Source of the DNA: Euptelea pleiosperma
Taxonomy: Eukaryota > Streptophyta > Magnoliopsida > Ranunculales > Eupteleaceae
DNA: 64,000 nt
NCBI GenBank assembly: GCA_035048495.1
Contig: CM068547.1
Span: forward strand, 22,327,913 to 22,391,912
Direction of reading: 5' to 3'
Numbering within the stretch: the stretch's first letter is position 1; each line of letters starts with the position of its first letter. The notes below the pieces were generated by a model that made no database searches, was not told the DNA's origin, and saw only the letters and a list, made by a program, of their open reading frames with translations. The position numbers and the translations under genes were made by a program. This document shows positions 1 to 10,419 of the stretch, in pieces.

Positions 1-444
1 AATGTGTTGAAAAAAGAGTTCCAAAAGTCCTTAAAAAATCAATTGATAAACAAGAATGATATTGCTAAATTCAAGAATTTTGATTCTCATCTTTGCTCAC
101 ATAAGAATAATGTGAAACCCGCATATCCTATAGGAAAATGTATGACAATAAAGTTCAAACAAACTGAATTGGTTAGTCATCATAACTCTAGGCTAAGTGG
201 GTTATACGTGAAATCTAATGAACTAAAGAGAGAAATTTCTAAAATTTCTGAATTAAGAAAAATCTTGTTCGATAGTCATGTTGCTAAGAATCAATGGTCC
301 AGAAATGACAAAAGAATGAACGATTCATTTCTTCCCAAACAAATGGCAAAATCTTCTAAATATAAGACCATTTGGATGAGAAAAGATAATAAAAAATATT
401 TTATGATTCATTCTGCTTTCAAAGCTTTAGAAAATAACAAATGA
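1..444 (+). pseudogene. Copia gag C-terminal / pre-protease linker fragment
   Basis: This is an open stretch of about 146 codons, lysine- and asparagine-rich, entering from the window edge. It has no ATG of its own. It ends with a stop exactly where copia polyproteins read Trp-Tyr-Leu-Asp-x-Gly-Cys-Ser-Arg-His-Met-Thr-Gly, so the TGA at 442-444 probably replaces the Trp codon. The segment before it (IWMRKD at about residues 122-127) aligns in position with VWVRKD near 58,485 in the second copia element. It is the linker between the gag zinc knuckle and the protease; the zinc knuckle itself is not in view. Non-functional. Confidence 0.75.
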
Positions 445-728
445 TATCTAGACAATGGTTGTTCTAGACACATGACTGGAAACAAGACAATGTTTAATCA
501 TATTGAAGATCATAAGGATGGGAGTGTTACTTTTGGGGATGGAAGTATGGCCAAGGTCATTGGTCGGGGAAGTATTCAAGCTCCAGGTATTCCTAAGCTT
601 GATAATGTTCTCTGTGTTGAGGGACTCAAAGCTAATCTTCTTAGCATAAGTCAAATTTGTGATAATAATCATATAATTAAATTCACAAGCCAAGGATGTG
701 ATGTATTGATGAATCTGGCGAATGTGTT
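445..728 (+). pseudogene. Copia retropepsin (protease) domain remnant
   Basis: The translation begins YLDNGCSRHMTG, the plant copia aspartic-protease signature, where the active-site triad is normally D-S-G or D-T-G. Here the Ser or Thr is Asn (D-N-G), which should abolish activity. Downstream, FGDGSMAKVIGRG and NVLCVEGLKANLLSISQ are the usual flap-side and C-terminal motifs. The frame breaks around 710-728, where an aligned reading continues in a different frame into the pre-integrase region. Confidence 0.85.
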
Positions 729-953
729 ATGAGAGGTTTAAGAACCTCTGTAAACTGTTATATTATTTGTAGAAATCCTAAGATCATCTGTAATTCTACT
801 AAATTAAATGATTTTGACTTATGGCACCAAAGACTATGTCACATGAACCAAAAGGACCTAGTTAACATCACTAATAAAGAATTAGTGAGAGGTGTGCCTA
901 AATTGGGAAAACCTACGTGCACTATTTGTGGAGCTTGTCAAATTGGTAAATAA
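727..953 (+). pseudogene. GAG-pre-integrase zinc-binding domain remnant
   Basis: The reading contains LWHQRLCHMN (the paired histidines) and a downstream CTICGAC (paired cysteines), the HHCC zinc-binding region preceding copia integrase. The family role is integrase multimerisation and DNA end binding. The frame ends at TAA 951-953, where a Gln codon is expected. The flanking protease and integrase are in register on either side, so this is one broken polyprotein. Confidence 0.85.
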
Positions 954-1590
954 ATAAAAAGTCCTCACAAAAAGAAAAATTATTGTGCTTTCTCCAAAGT
1001 GCTTGATCTGATTCACATGGATCTTATGGGTCCAATGAGGATTGAAAGTTTGGGAGGTAAAAGATACATTCTGATCATGGTAGATGATTACTCTAGATTG
1101 ATATGGATTGCTTTTCTTAGAGAGAAATCATATGCCTTTGAAGAATATAAAAAGATATGTCAAAAAATACAAAATGAGAAAGGCTACAGTATAGTCAGGA
1201 TTCGTACTGACCATGGAGGAGAATTTGAAGATTCTCGTATCACTGAGTACTATGATGCTATTGGCATTAAGCATGAATTTTTTGCACCCATTACACCATA
1301 GCGGAATGGAGTGGTTGAAAGAAAGAATATGGTGATTCAGGAAATGGCCCAGGTGATGCTTCACAGCAAAAACTTACCCCAAAACTTATGGGTAGAAGCA
1401 GTGAACATTGCTTGTTATACTCTCAATAGAGTTTATTTGAGACTAGGAACTTTGAATACTCCTTATGAAATCTGGTCGAGTAAAAAACCTAATGTCAAAT
1501 ACTTCAAGGTTTTTGGGAGCAAATGCTATATGCTTAGAGATAGAGAATCTCTGGGAAAATTTGACAAAAGAGGAGATGAATGAATTTTTC
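954..1590 (+). pseudogene. Copia integrase catalytic core remnant
   Basis: Recognisable motifs are DLIHMDLMGPM (first catalytic Asp), DDYSRLIWIAFL, IRTDHGGEFE (second Asp) and, after a stop at 1299-1301, VVERKN (catalytic Glu). These give the D,D,E order of retroviral-type integrases. The stop at 1299-1301 sits where copia elements read Thr-Pro-Gln-Gln-Asn-Gly. A second stop at 1581-1583 interrupts the segment after FDKRGDE. The same two stops occur at equivalent places in copy 2 (3927-3929 and 4209-4211). Confidence 0.9.
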
Positions 1591-2563
1591 TGAGTTATTC
1601 CACTAATAGTAGAGCTTATCGGGTTCTTAATCAAAGAACTAAAATGATTATGGAGTCTATCAATGTAGTTATTGATGACTTGAATATTGAAGAAAAATTC
1701 CTCACAAGATGACAACTGTGATGATATCTGTCAAAGTATTGATGACATTCATGTTACTTCGTCTACTAGTGATCTCATGCTGATAAATCTCTTCGCTTGT
1801 GGGTTAAGAAAAATCATCCTAGCATTGATATCATTAGTGAGGCAGGAAGTAGAGTTCAAACTAAAAGACAGATTGAAAATGTTGTTAACTTTGTGTGTTA
1901 TACTTCTCAGATTGAACCAAAAAATATTTCTAAAGCTCTTACTGATGAAAATTGGATTAGTGCCATGCAGGAGGAACTAAGTCAATTTACTAGAAATGAT
2001 GTTTGATATTTAGTGCCCAGACCTAAAGATACTAATGTTATAGGCACTAAATAGATTTTTAAAAACAAATCAGATGAAAATAGAACTGTTGTCAGAAACA
2101 AAGCCAGACTTGTAGCTTAAGGCTATACTCAAATTGAAGGCATTGATTTTGATGAAACTTTTGCTCCTATTGCTAGATTGGAATCCATTCGTATATTGCT
2201 TGCTGTTGCTTGTCATCTTAAATTTAAACTTTTTTAGATGGGTGTTAAAAGTGCCTTTTTGAATGGTGTTCTTCAAGAAGAAGTTTAAGTGGAATAACCC
2301 AAAGGGTTTGAGGATCCAAAATTTCTTGAACAAGTTTATCGTCTCAAAAAGGCTTTGTATGGCTTAAAACAAGCTCCTAAGGCTTGGTATGAGATATTGA
2401 CCACTTTTCTGCTTCATTAAGGTTTCATCAGAGGAGAAGTGGACAAGACCTTATTTGTTAAAACTATTCAGGGAATTTATGTGATTGCTCAAATCTATGT
2501 TGATGATATTGTTTTTTGGTCCACATCAGTTGCTCATGCTCACATGTTTTCAGAACAAATGAA
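1591..2563 (+). pseudogene. Copia integrase-RT linker and N-terminal reverse transcriptase remnant
   Basis: An acidic Ser/Asp-rich linker leads to WISAMQEELSQF and the start of copia RT. The fingers and palm are recognisable: [13 protein letters not shown], the FLNGVLQEEV region, [13 protein letters not shown] and finally YVDDIVF at about 2500, the catalytic YxDD box. At least six stops break the frame, many at Gln or Trp codons (for example about 2004, 2052, 2118 and 2236). Homology stops at about 2563, shortly after the YVDD box, where the gypsy LTR begins. Confidence 0.85.
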
Positions 2564-3705
2564 AACAATGACACGTGTTACTTGTATGGCACATGCGAAT
2601 ATGGAAAGATGACACGTGGTACAACTGGCACGCGAGAGTGAATGCGCCGAAGGTATCATCAGAGGTCATGGACCACCTCGTCGTTGTCACATGACGTCCA
2701 TTAATAGGAAGTGCCACATGTCAGAATGGAATGATCGGAATAGAGCATCTCGAGACGGAATACTGACAAAGCGTATTGGTGCTTCGACTTTTAATATGTC
2801 GGGAAGCATTCAATCTTGCCCGACATATTAATCATTGAACTTCTTGATGGAATTAATATCTAGCGTGACCCGATGAGACAATGGCAGACGACTTAACGGG
2901 ATCAAGTTTCACCAAATCCCGACAAGGTCATATGACTTATAGGATGCATACATCCCGACAAGGTCAAGTGATTTGTTGGATATAAACATCCCAATAGTCA
3001 ACTGACTTACTTGTCGGGATCGATATTCATCTCATCCCGTAAAGGTCACATGACTAGTTGGATGCATATACCCCGACAAGGGCATATGACTAACTTGACG
3101 GGATCAGATATCACGTCATCCCGACAAATCTACAAGTTCTTGGGAATAATGTAAGTATTCTAAACACAATTAGTTTCTTAACCAATGGATATTGGCCGCA
3201 TGGCAGCTAGTTGAACTATCACAGTTTCAACATCTTCTTATTCGAATACCTAACACGAAGGATGCCACCTCAGTGCCATCTCAGTTATTTCAGGTATAAC
3301 CAAGTCAAAGAAGTTAAGATCTAACAATAAGATTCTGTTTTATAACAGAATCTATCTAGATCATAATTGACTGATAACGACTGGACACATGGGAGGTGAG
3401 TCACGTCAATTCTAAGGTTATAAATATGAGACCCTCAGGACCGAGAAAAAGATCTTGCTCTCCAGATCCAGATAGTCTAAGCTCTGAAATATTTTATTTG
3501 TCTGAACCCTGTTACCATTCCTAAGCTGATTTGAGCGTCAGAGTATTGTCAACAGGTACAACCATATCTCATCTGGAGATCATCCTATCCTTCGCGGAGG
3601 AGAAAGCAGTTTCACCCTGAAGCACCAGATCCGTCTGATCATCATCAAGATACGAATCGTCTGACCTAGAAGATTGTGTGGGTTAGATCAGATATTTTTC
3701 CGCCA
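2564..3705 (+). repeat. Diverged LTR of the Tat-lineage gypsy family, + orientation, wedged between two copia fragments
   Basis: The segment aligns in reverse complement with the LTRs at 10420-11773 and 21752-23105. Shared features include the near-identical block ending in cagatatttttcc, the TATA-containing stretch ggttataaatatgagaccctc (TATAAATA at about 3419-3426) and the CCCGACATATTAA motif. It is clearly more diverged than the two young LTRs. Its tandem region expands a CCCGACAAGGTCA-type unit rather than the CCCGGG unit. About 25 terminal bases are missing on the left, and I see no 5 bp direct repeat at its edges. It is read as a recombined or truncated LTR, not a clean solo-LTR insertion. 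Confidence 0.8.
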
Positions 3706-4211
3706 TAGTTGATGATTACTCTAGATTGACATGGATTGCTTTTCTTAGAGAGAAATCCGATGCCTGTGAAGAATGTAAAAAGATGTATCAAAAAATACAA
3801 AATGAAAAAAGCTACAGTATAGTCAAGATTCGTACTAACCATGGAGGAGAATTTGAAGATTCTCGTCTCACTGAGTATTGTGATGCTATTGGCATTAAGC
3901 ATGAATTTTTTGCACCCATTACACCATAGTTAAATTGAGTGGTTGAAAGAAAGAATATGGTGATTCAGGAAATGGCCCGGGTGATGCTTCACAGCAAAAA
4001 TTTACCCCAAAACTTATGGGCAGAAGCAGTGAACATTGCTTGTTATACTCTCAATAGAGTTTATTTGAGACCAGAAACTTTGAATACTCCTTATGAAATC
4101 TGGTCGAGTAAAAAACCTAATGTCAAATACTTCAAGGTTTTTGGGAGCAAATGCTATATGCTTAGAGATAGAGAATCTCTGGGAAAATTTGACAAAAGAG
4201 GAGATGGATGA
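3706..4211 (+). pseudogene. Copia integrase remnant (copy 2)
   Basis: This begins at the DDYSRLTWIAFL motif, so the first catalytic Asp region is missing. The second Asp box (IRTNHGGEFE, with the catalytic Asp changed to Asn) and VVERKN with the Glu remain. Stops lie at 3927-3929 and about 3936-3938, and TGA 4209-4211 closes the readable part. The first and last stops are shared with copy 1, so they predate the separation of the copies. Confidence 0.85.
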
Positions 4212-5160
4212 ATTTTTTTGGGTTATTCCACTAATAGTAGAGCTTATTGGGTTCTTAATCAAAGAACTAAAATGATTATGGAGTCTATCAATGTAGTTAT
4301 TGATGACTTGAATATTGAAGAAAATTCCTCACAAGATGACAATTGTGATGATATCTGTCAAAGTATTGATGACATTCATATTACTTCGTCTACTAGTGAT
4401 TCTCATGCTCATAAATCTCTTCCCTTGTGGGTTAAGAAAAATCATCCTAGCGTTGATATCATTGGTGAGGCAGGAAGTAGAGTTCAAACTAAAAGACAGA
4501 TTGAAAATGTTGTTAACTTTGTGTGTTATACTTCTCAGATTGAACCAAAAAATATTTCTGAAGCTCTTACTGATGAAAATTGGATTAGTGCCATGCAGGA
4601 GGAACTAAGTCAATTTACTAGAAATGATGTTTGGTATTTAGTGCCCAGACCTAAAGATACTAATGTTATAGGCACTAAATAAATTTTTAAAAACAAATCA
4701 GATGAAAGTAGAACTGCTGTTAGAAACAAAGCCAGACTTGTAGCTCAAGGCTATACTCAAATTGAAGGCAATGATTTTGATGAAACTTTTGCTCCTATTG
4801 CTAGATTGGAATCCATTCGTATATTGCTTACTGTTGCTTGTCATCTTAAATTTAAACTTTTTCAGATGGATGTCAAGAGTGCCTTCTTGAATGGTGTTCT
4901 TTAAGAAGAAGTTTATGTGGAACAACTCAAAGGGTTTGAGGATCCAAAATTTCCTGAACAAGTTTATCATCTCAAAAAGGCCTTGTATGGCTTAAAACAA
5001 GCTCCTAGGGCTTGGTATGAGAGATTGACCACTTTTCTGCTTCATCAAGGTTTCATCAGAGGAGAAGTGAACAAGTCCTTATTTGTTAAAACTATTCAGA
5101 GAATTTATGTGATTGCTCAAATCTATGTTGATGATATTATTTTTGGTCCACATCAGTTGA
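4212..5160 (+). pseudogene. Copia linker and reverse transcriptase N-terminal half (copy 2)
   Basis: The linker (IEENSSQDDNCDDICQ and following) and RT motifs [48 protein letters not shown] and YVDDIIFG are all readable. The stop at about 4680 falls on the TKWIFK Trp codon, the same codon as the stop near 2052 in copy 1. A stop at about 4902 replaces Gln in LQEE. Near 5141 one T of a T-run is missing relative to copy 1, shifting the frame just after the YVDD box. RT is catalytically intact in sequence but cannot be made as one protein. Confidence 0.85.
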
Positions 5161-6067
5161 TCATGCTCATATGTTTTCAGAACAAATGAAAAAAGAATTT
5201 GAAATGAATATGTTTGGTGAACTAAGTTATTTTCTAGGTCTTCAAGTGAAACAGTTGGATGATGGAATTTTTATTTCTCAATCCAAATATAGCAAAGACT
5301 TAGTTAAGAAATTTGGTACGGAATCAGCTAAACATCATCGTACTCTCATGAGTACTACTACAAAGTTGAGCAAAGACATTGAAGGAAAGGATGTTGACCA
5401 AATCTTGTACAGAAGCATGATAGGAAGCTTACTTTATCTCACTGCTAGTCGTCATGATATTTCCTTCAGTGTGGGTGCATGTGCTAGATTTCAAGCTAAT
5501 CCCAAAGAATCTCATATTCTTGCAGTCAAACGTATCGTCAGGTATGTTAGTGGAACTGTAGGATATGGTCTTTGGTATTCGTTTGATACTACTGCAAAGC
5601 TTGCAGGTTATTCTGATGCTAACTGGGCTGGAAATGTTGATGATAGAAAAAGCACCAGTGGTGGGTGTTTTTATTTTGGGAACAGCCTAGTCAGTTAGCA
5701 AAACAAGAAACAGAACTGTATTTCTTAATCTACTGCTTAAGCCGAGTATATTGCAGCTGGGAGCTATTGTACTCAACTGCTATGGATGAAGCAGATGTTA
5801 ACTTATTATGGGATCAATCAAGGATTGATGACTATATATTGTGATAATACGAGTGCGATAAATATATCAAAAAATCCTGTTCAACACTCTAGAACTAAGC
5901 AAATTGACATTCGTCATCACTTTATTAGAGATCTTGTTGAAGAAAAAATTATCACCTTGGAGCATGTCACAACAGAAAATCAATTAGCGGATATTTTTAC
6001 AAAACCTCTTGATGACATTAGATTCAAATTTCTTCGTAAATCTATCGGTATTAGTTTGATTGATTGA
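5161..6067 (+). pseudogene. Copia RT thumb and RNase H C-terminal part (copy 2)
   Basis: After the frameshift the reading resumes with [22 protein letters not shown] and the RT C-terminus. RNase H follows with LAGYSDANWAGN (catalytic Asp) and, after a stop at 5696-5698, the Ser-Thr-Ala-x-Ala-Glu-Tyr region with two Gln codons turned into TAA. The final open part (from 5786) contains IYCDNTSAI and IDIRHHFIRD and ends in GISLID, the normal polyprotein C-terminus. Despite the stops this is the better-preserved end of the copia polyprotein in the window. Confidence 0.88.
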
Positions 6068-7512
6068 TCTTGTAGTTTGTATTTTTGTTTAATCTGGTTG
6101 ATTATAATTGATTTTGAATGATCTAAATTCAGACTTGACATATCATGATGATATATATATATATATTTCAAGGTTTGTGATGATTAGTTCGTTATAGCTT
6201 GTCTCTATCAGTGGATAAAATTATCTCTTGCAAATGTATGTTTCACACACTACACACTGATTGAGTTTTTCTCCAGGAATAGATATGATTTCAGTATTAT
6301 TTCTAGTACTTATTTCAGAAATAAGAAATAAACCTCTACAAGATATGACTTCAAATTAGTAGTGTTCCTGCCTTCAATTGATTTCGAAACTGCACTATAG
6401 TCGACTGTTGGCTTCCCAATGAGAGTTATTATTCTAAGAAAATAGCTACCTCCACAAAAGTTAGAGTGAATGCCATCTGTATGGCCCTGTTTGTAATTGA
6501 AATCTGATTCTCATTGTTGCAGAAAAGGGCTACCTACATGGAGAGTGAAAGCTACCTATATTCAAAGAGAATAAAAAGGGTGTAAAAGATAGCCAATTTG
6601 CTAGAAAAATTCTTATCCTTCAGCAAATACCCATATACATGAGTGTATGTGAGAACCTTTAATAACTCTAATGAGGATTTCATATCTGGATACAGGATAC
6701 CTCCGAATTTCTAGACTTTGATTTCTAGAATATTACTGAAATTACTTATCTTATCTTGTGTCGATTCTGATGTCAGCACATTATCCACTACTGGTTCTCA
6801 AGAGCAATGTTTTTTATTATTTTTATTGACTTAGTATTTTTGGACTAACTGACGAATACAAAAAAATATCTATCTCATGATCGAGTTGGAATTATATGTT
6901 ACTTGAGTTCTGTATTTTGTGTTACTCTTAGTCAGTATTAATCAACCAAGTTTCAATAAACATTTTTTATTTTTTTTCTAGAAATAAATTCATCTTAATT
7001 GGTATTCATGTCACGACTCTCCAAGGTTCAAACAATTGTCAAGATCTTCTATAATTTGATGATTACTGTGAATTGACTTTGTATTTTGGTTTATATGTAT
7101 ATATGCACTTGTTCCTCGTGATGATATTCATTGCATACTTGTTATTTGCTTATATTTCTGTACCTTTGTCAATCTGTGACAAAAAGGGAGAGAAAAAATC
7201 ATATTGGTAAAAATCAGTTGATGCATGAGATAGGGGGAGAAAATTTTTTTATTATTTTTTCAAATTTCTCTACTTGTGATGTGAATAATTAACTCACTGC
7301 ATTTTAATGATTTATTGATTGTCGATGATATTACATGGTATGTATTGTTGGTAGAATGTGAGGGAACAGATCAAAAGTCATTACACTATATCTGTTCGAT
7401 TATCTCCAAGAGAGTGTGAGATAGTGAGTGAATCATGTAAGAGGGTGAGATTGTATTTTCTATTTTTTTTACCTTCTATGTGATTAAATATTTTTTTTTG
7501 TCATGAAATTGC
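6068..7512 (+). other. Non-coding internal region of copia copy 2, partly conserved
   Basis: There is no credible ORF between the polyprotein end and the PPT. A block of about 400 bp (6325-6720) is strikingly similar to 58936-59320 in the pol-less copia element, including gtcgactgttggcttccc and aaaagttagagtga. Two extra purine tracts resembling PPTs occur at about 7180-7198 and 7230-7244. This is typical of the long spacer between pol and the 3' LTR in SIRE-like elements, where an env-like ORF may sit; none is visible here. Confidence 0.7.
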
Positions 7513-7526
7513 CAAATGGGGGAGAT
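7513..7526 (+). other. Polypurine tract of copia copy 2
   Basis: The sequence caaatgggggagat immediately precedes the LTR start at 7527. In the family, this purine run primes plus-strand DNA synthesis. It matches the common plant copia pattern of a GGGGGAGAT run abutting the 3' LTR. The LTR start here is TATAAGG, whereas the homologous LTR at 56311 starts TGAAAGG, suggesting the canonical TG has mutated. Confidence 0.75.
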
Positions 7527-7870
7527 TATAAGGAATATATTCATATTCAATTTAGCAAAGATTTTGTTTGACATAAAAATATTCTTGTAACCGTTCCTAC
7601 GAGCACTAGTGTAGTGTGAAGATGTCGTGGTACTCATACTTTGCCAACTACGTGAAGACTAAAAGACAATAGCAAGAATCAGACGGTTAACGACAGGAGT
7701 CATCTGAGTAACTACCGTTTTGTCAGTTAACGATCGTGTACGCTCGATTAGGAAGGTAAATGACTTAGTGGCCATAGGAGTTGGTTAAAATGAACAAAAA
7801 TATAATGGTCAAACTTAGTCATTGGACAGACCCGAGTCCAAGTCAATTATATTGACTAATGGGATAGTCC

Positions 7871-8227
7871 AATCGATTGGACACTTATTCCCAATCGATT
7901 GGACACAACCCAATCGATTGGATACTCTGTGTAATCGATTGGAAACTACGAGGCATAAACTTATTTCAGTACAATCGATTGGAGACTCTGTGAAATCAAT
8001 TGGAGCCTTCGGGACAGAAACCTATCTGAGTACAATCGATCGGAGACTCTCTGAAATTGATTGGAGTCTTCGGGATAGAAACTTTTCTAAGTCAAATCGA
8101 TTGGAGACTCTGTATAATCGATTGGTGCCTTCGGAACAGAAATCTTATTGAGTCAAATCGATTGGACACTTATCCCCAATCGATTGGACATGGCCCAATT
8201 GATTGGACCAAGTGTACAATCGATTGG
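7871..8227 (+). repeat. Array of about 14 palindromic AATCGATT-centred motifs in copia U3
   Basis: Ten perfect copies of AATCGATTGG and four variants (for example AATCAATTGG and AATCGATCGG) lie in 357 bp, immediately upstream of the TATA box. The fullest form, TCCAATCGATTGGA, is a perfect palindrome. Spacing is irregular, and the intervening words (acactt, agactctgt, gccttcggga) recur. The position in U3 suggests protein-binding sites or hairpin-forming repeats; the role is inferred. Confidence 0.85.
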
Positions 8228-8312
8228 ACCATGCACAGAATTGGTCTTTCTCAGATCCAAAATTATTGGTTCCATCATCCCACGTTCCACACGATTCATG
8301 ATCTTGGAATTT

Positions 8313-8320
8313 TATAAATA
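8313..8320 (+). promoter_or_regulatory. TATA box of copia LTR
   Basis: TATAAATA, in the context gaattttataaatagcc, lies about 85 bp downstream of the last palindromic motif. It probably sets the U3/R boundary about 30 bp downstream. This is the only strong TATA motif in this LTR. Confidence 0.6.
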
Positions 8321-9130
8321 GCCTTCTATGCATTCTCTAAATACACACAGAGACATAGAGTGATTCAATCTTCAAGAGAGAGAATAAAATGTTATATTTA
8401 TTAGAGTGTCCATTTGAAGGGCAAGAAGCTTGTTTCCACTCACATCTTGTGAGCTTGTTCTCTTCTTGATCAAAGCCAAGAGCTTGATCATTTTCTCAGC
8501 TTAGGTCTTCCACTTCTATATTCGACCTAGTAGGCTGAGTGTACCAGTGTGACTCAACACCATTTGAGCAACTTAGGGTTCAGGGTGTATTGAATCCTTC
8601 ATCTTCTGCAAAGGCGGGAATGTTGAGAATTAAGATCGGAGGAGCTGATCAACGGTAGGTTTGGGTTGTACCAAACTGAACAAGCGGACAAGGCTTCTTG
8701 ACTGGAAGGGCTCTTGTGGATTCATAGCATTGATTCAGAGGACGTGGACGCATCGGCAGTAGGCCTTGGCTAAGGTTGGAAGCTATATTTGCAACGGTGC
8801 TGCGTAGGTAACCTTTGTTTCGTTTAACTTTTCAGTTATTGATATTTTTCATCTGGACGTGGTCCCATGGTTTTTTCTTGCTAAGGTTTTCATGTAAAAA
8901 TCTCTTGTCTTGTGTGATTGTTTGTTTGTATTCCACAATCTATTCTGATTAGATCAAACGACGAAAAGAAAATATACCACGGAGGTATATTCAATTTGAG
9001 TCGGTTGTGATAATCTTTTATCAAACAACTAAGGCATGCGATTTTATTCCCTTACCATCGTCCAATAAAATTGTGTAGGTATAATTAATTTTAAATACCT
9101 AATTAACCCCACCTTCTAGGTATATTGAGT

Positions 9131-9783
9131 TAAAGAGAACGGACCGGTGAAATTTTAGGATGTGGCTGACCATTCTTTAAATAGAAGGCTTCCTACTCAT
9201 GGATTAAACCTTTCCACCTTTGGATAAGCTTGCTAAAATTGACCGATGATGTGGGAGACGTTGACTTCATAGGTGGAAAATCTTCTTCAACGTTCATTAT
9301 GCGATCTCCAAAAACAAATTCGATATCGTCTTTTTGATGCTGAAGAAAATGGTGAATCCTTCTTACTTAAAAAGTTCAAAGATTGGTTGATCATAATGAA
9401 AAGCCTCTATTGTCAATCCCAAGAACTTTTAGTTCATTATTAGTTGATCTCGTTCATTAGAATAGTTCTCTAAAAACTCAAGTGTCAACAATCAAGTGGA
9501 CTACATCAACAAATCAAAGAAGAGGAAAAGCTAATGAAAACCAACCCAAGAGAATCAGTTCAACAGAAGACATAGTCAAAGTTCATCATGAAAATTTGGA
9601 GTATAATTCAACATACGTTCTCACTCAACGGACGTTCAACTTTAAAAATCTCGTGATGATTTTACTCGTATACATCTAAGGCTTCACCGTACGAAGCCTG
9701 CAGTTCTCCAAGACCTTAGATGACCTTTGTACTTAGTCTTATTTTCTCGAGGCTAACCTGGTCTCATTGGGAATGCTTAAAGC
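9131..9783. other. Unassigned spacer between two LTR-like regions
   Basis: There is no recognisable coding or terminal motif. The longest open stretch, 65 codons at 9482, has no family resemblance I can see. It may be flanking DNA or decayed internal sequence of a copia element. Confidence 0.4.
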
Positions 9784-10419
9784 ATTTATGGACGAGTTGG
9801 CGTCAGGTTCAATAGATCGGCCGACCGACGCAATTGAGTAGTCGACCAAAATCTTTTGATCTTGAGCGATCGACCGGAGCTTTTGAGTGGTCGACCGCCC
9901 CCATCAGTAATGAAAAACTTGTGCTCGACCTAGCGGTCGACCGATGCTTTTGAGTGGCCGACCGCATCTCAAATAGAAGTTTGTCTCTAAGCGGTCGACT
10001 GACCAAAACGTGCGGTCGACCCCCCTTTACCAGATCTTGTTTTGACTTCGCCAATAGTTCGTATTTTAGAGCACTTGTGCCTTTCAAAGGATCTTTTTAG
10101 GTCTGTTTCTATTGTTTGTGAATATGCTTATATATTAGAAACTAAACCCTACAATAGATAACACCAATTAAGCTATCTCTGTGACTCACATTCTTTCATT
10201 GATGTCTCATGAGTTCAAGAGATTTAAAATTTGTGAGAGCTTCACCTGAGCAAACCTAGTGCATCATTTTTTGAAACTCTATTTTTTTGAGAGACTACAA
10301 TCTGTTTGATTTTCTAAAGTCATCTTCTACCAAGTAGATGATCATCTATGGCAGTATGTCTTTGTGGTGAATATTTCTCTGAAGATTCATCCATTTGTTC
10401 AAATTCGTTTAAAGGTAAG
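9784..10419 (+). repeat. Left part of an older copia-type LTR, split by the gypsy insertion
   Basis: U3-like features: at 9815-10025 there are several TCGAC-centred palindromic motifs (ggtcgaccg and variants), followed by a TATA-like tatatatta at about 10131. The sequence resumes at 23106 beyond the gypsy element. It continues to a U5-like end with tcctattcacctccctct near 23694-23711, common at ends of SIRE-type LTRs. The 5' border was not found. The assignment rests on architecture, not on a matching second copy in this window. Confidence 0.5.

Larger units (their letters stand above)
1..2563 (+). mobile_element. Decayed Ty1/copia element, copy 1 (5' end outside window, 3' end lost in RT)
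   Basis: Domains appear in plant copia order: gag tail, protease, GAG-pre-integrase, integrase, RT. They are split by many stops and small frame changes. Copy 1 ends inside RT, about 40 nt after the YVDD motif, where a gypsy LTR begins. From 1080 onward it matches copy 2 (3708-5190) closely and shares several premature stops with it. Many stops look like C-to-T or G-to-A changes at Gln or Trp codons (442-444, 951-953, 1299-1301), as expected from methylation-linked deamination; at least one (1581-1583) looks like a transversion. The element is not expected to be functional. Its 5' LTR would lie upstream of the window. Confidence 0.9.
3706..9130 (+). mobile_element. Decayed Ty1/copia element, copy 2 (5' truncated in integrase, 3' LTR present)
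   Basis: Coding homology starts abruptly inside integrase at 3706 and runs through RT and RNase H to a natural C-terminus near 6067. A non-coding internal region, a PPT (7513-7526) and an LTR follow. The order INT-RT-RNH is diagnostic of copia. The long non-coding stretch, the LTR head and the related element at 56311-60972, which carries an env-like ORF, suggest a SIRE/Maximus-type lineage. The right end near 9130 is approximate because no target duplication was found. Confidence 0.8.
7527..9130 (+). repeat. 3' LTR of copia copy 2
   Basis: The first 290 bp match the LTR head at 56311-56604. The LTR has a TATA box at 8313-8320 (TATAAATA), so U3 is about 790-810 bp and R/U5 about 800 bp. The U5 end, with taattaaccccaccttctagg near 9105-9120, has the usual SIRE-like composition. 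No terminal CA or target duplication could be fixed, so the right border is approximate. U3 carries the palindromic array described separately. Confidence 0.7.

Noticed and set aside
7822..8317. 109- and 86-codon open frames in the copia LTR
   Set aside because: They are periodic translations (IDWT, NRLDT) of the AATCGATTGG array, with no coding function.
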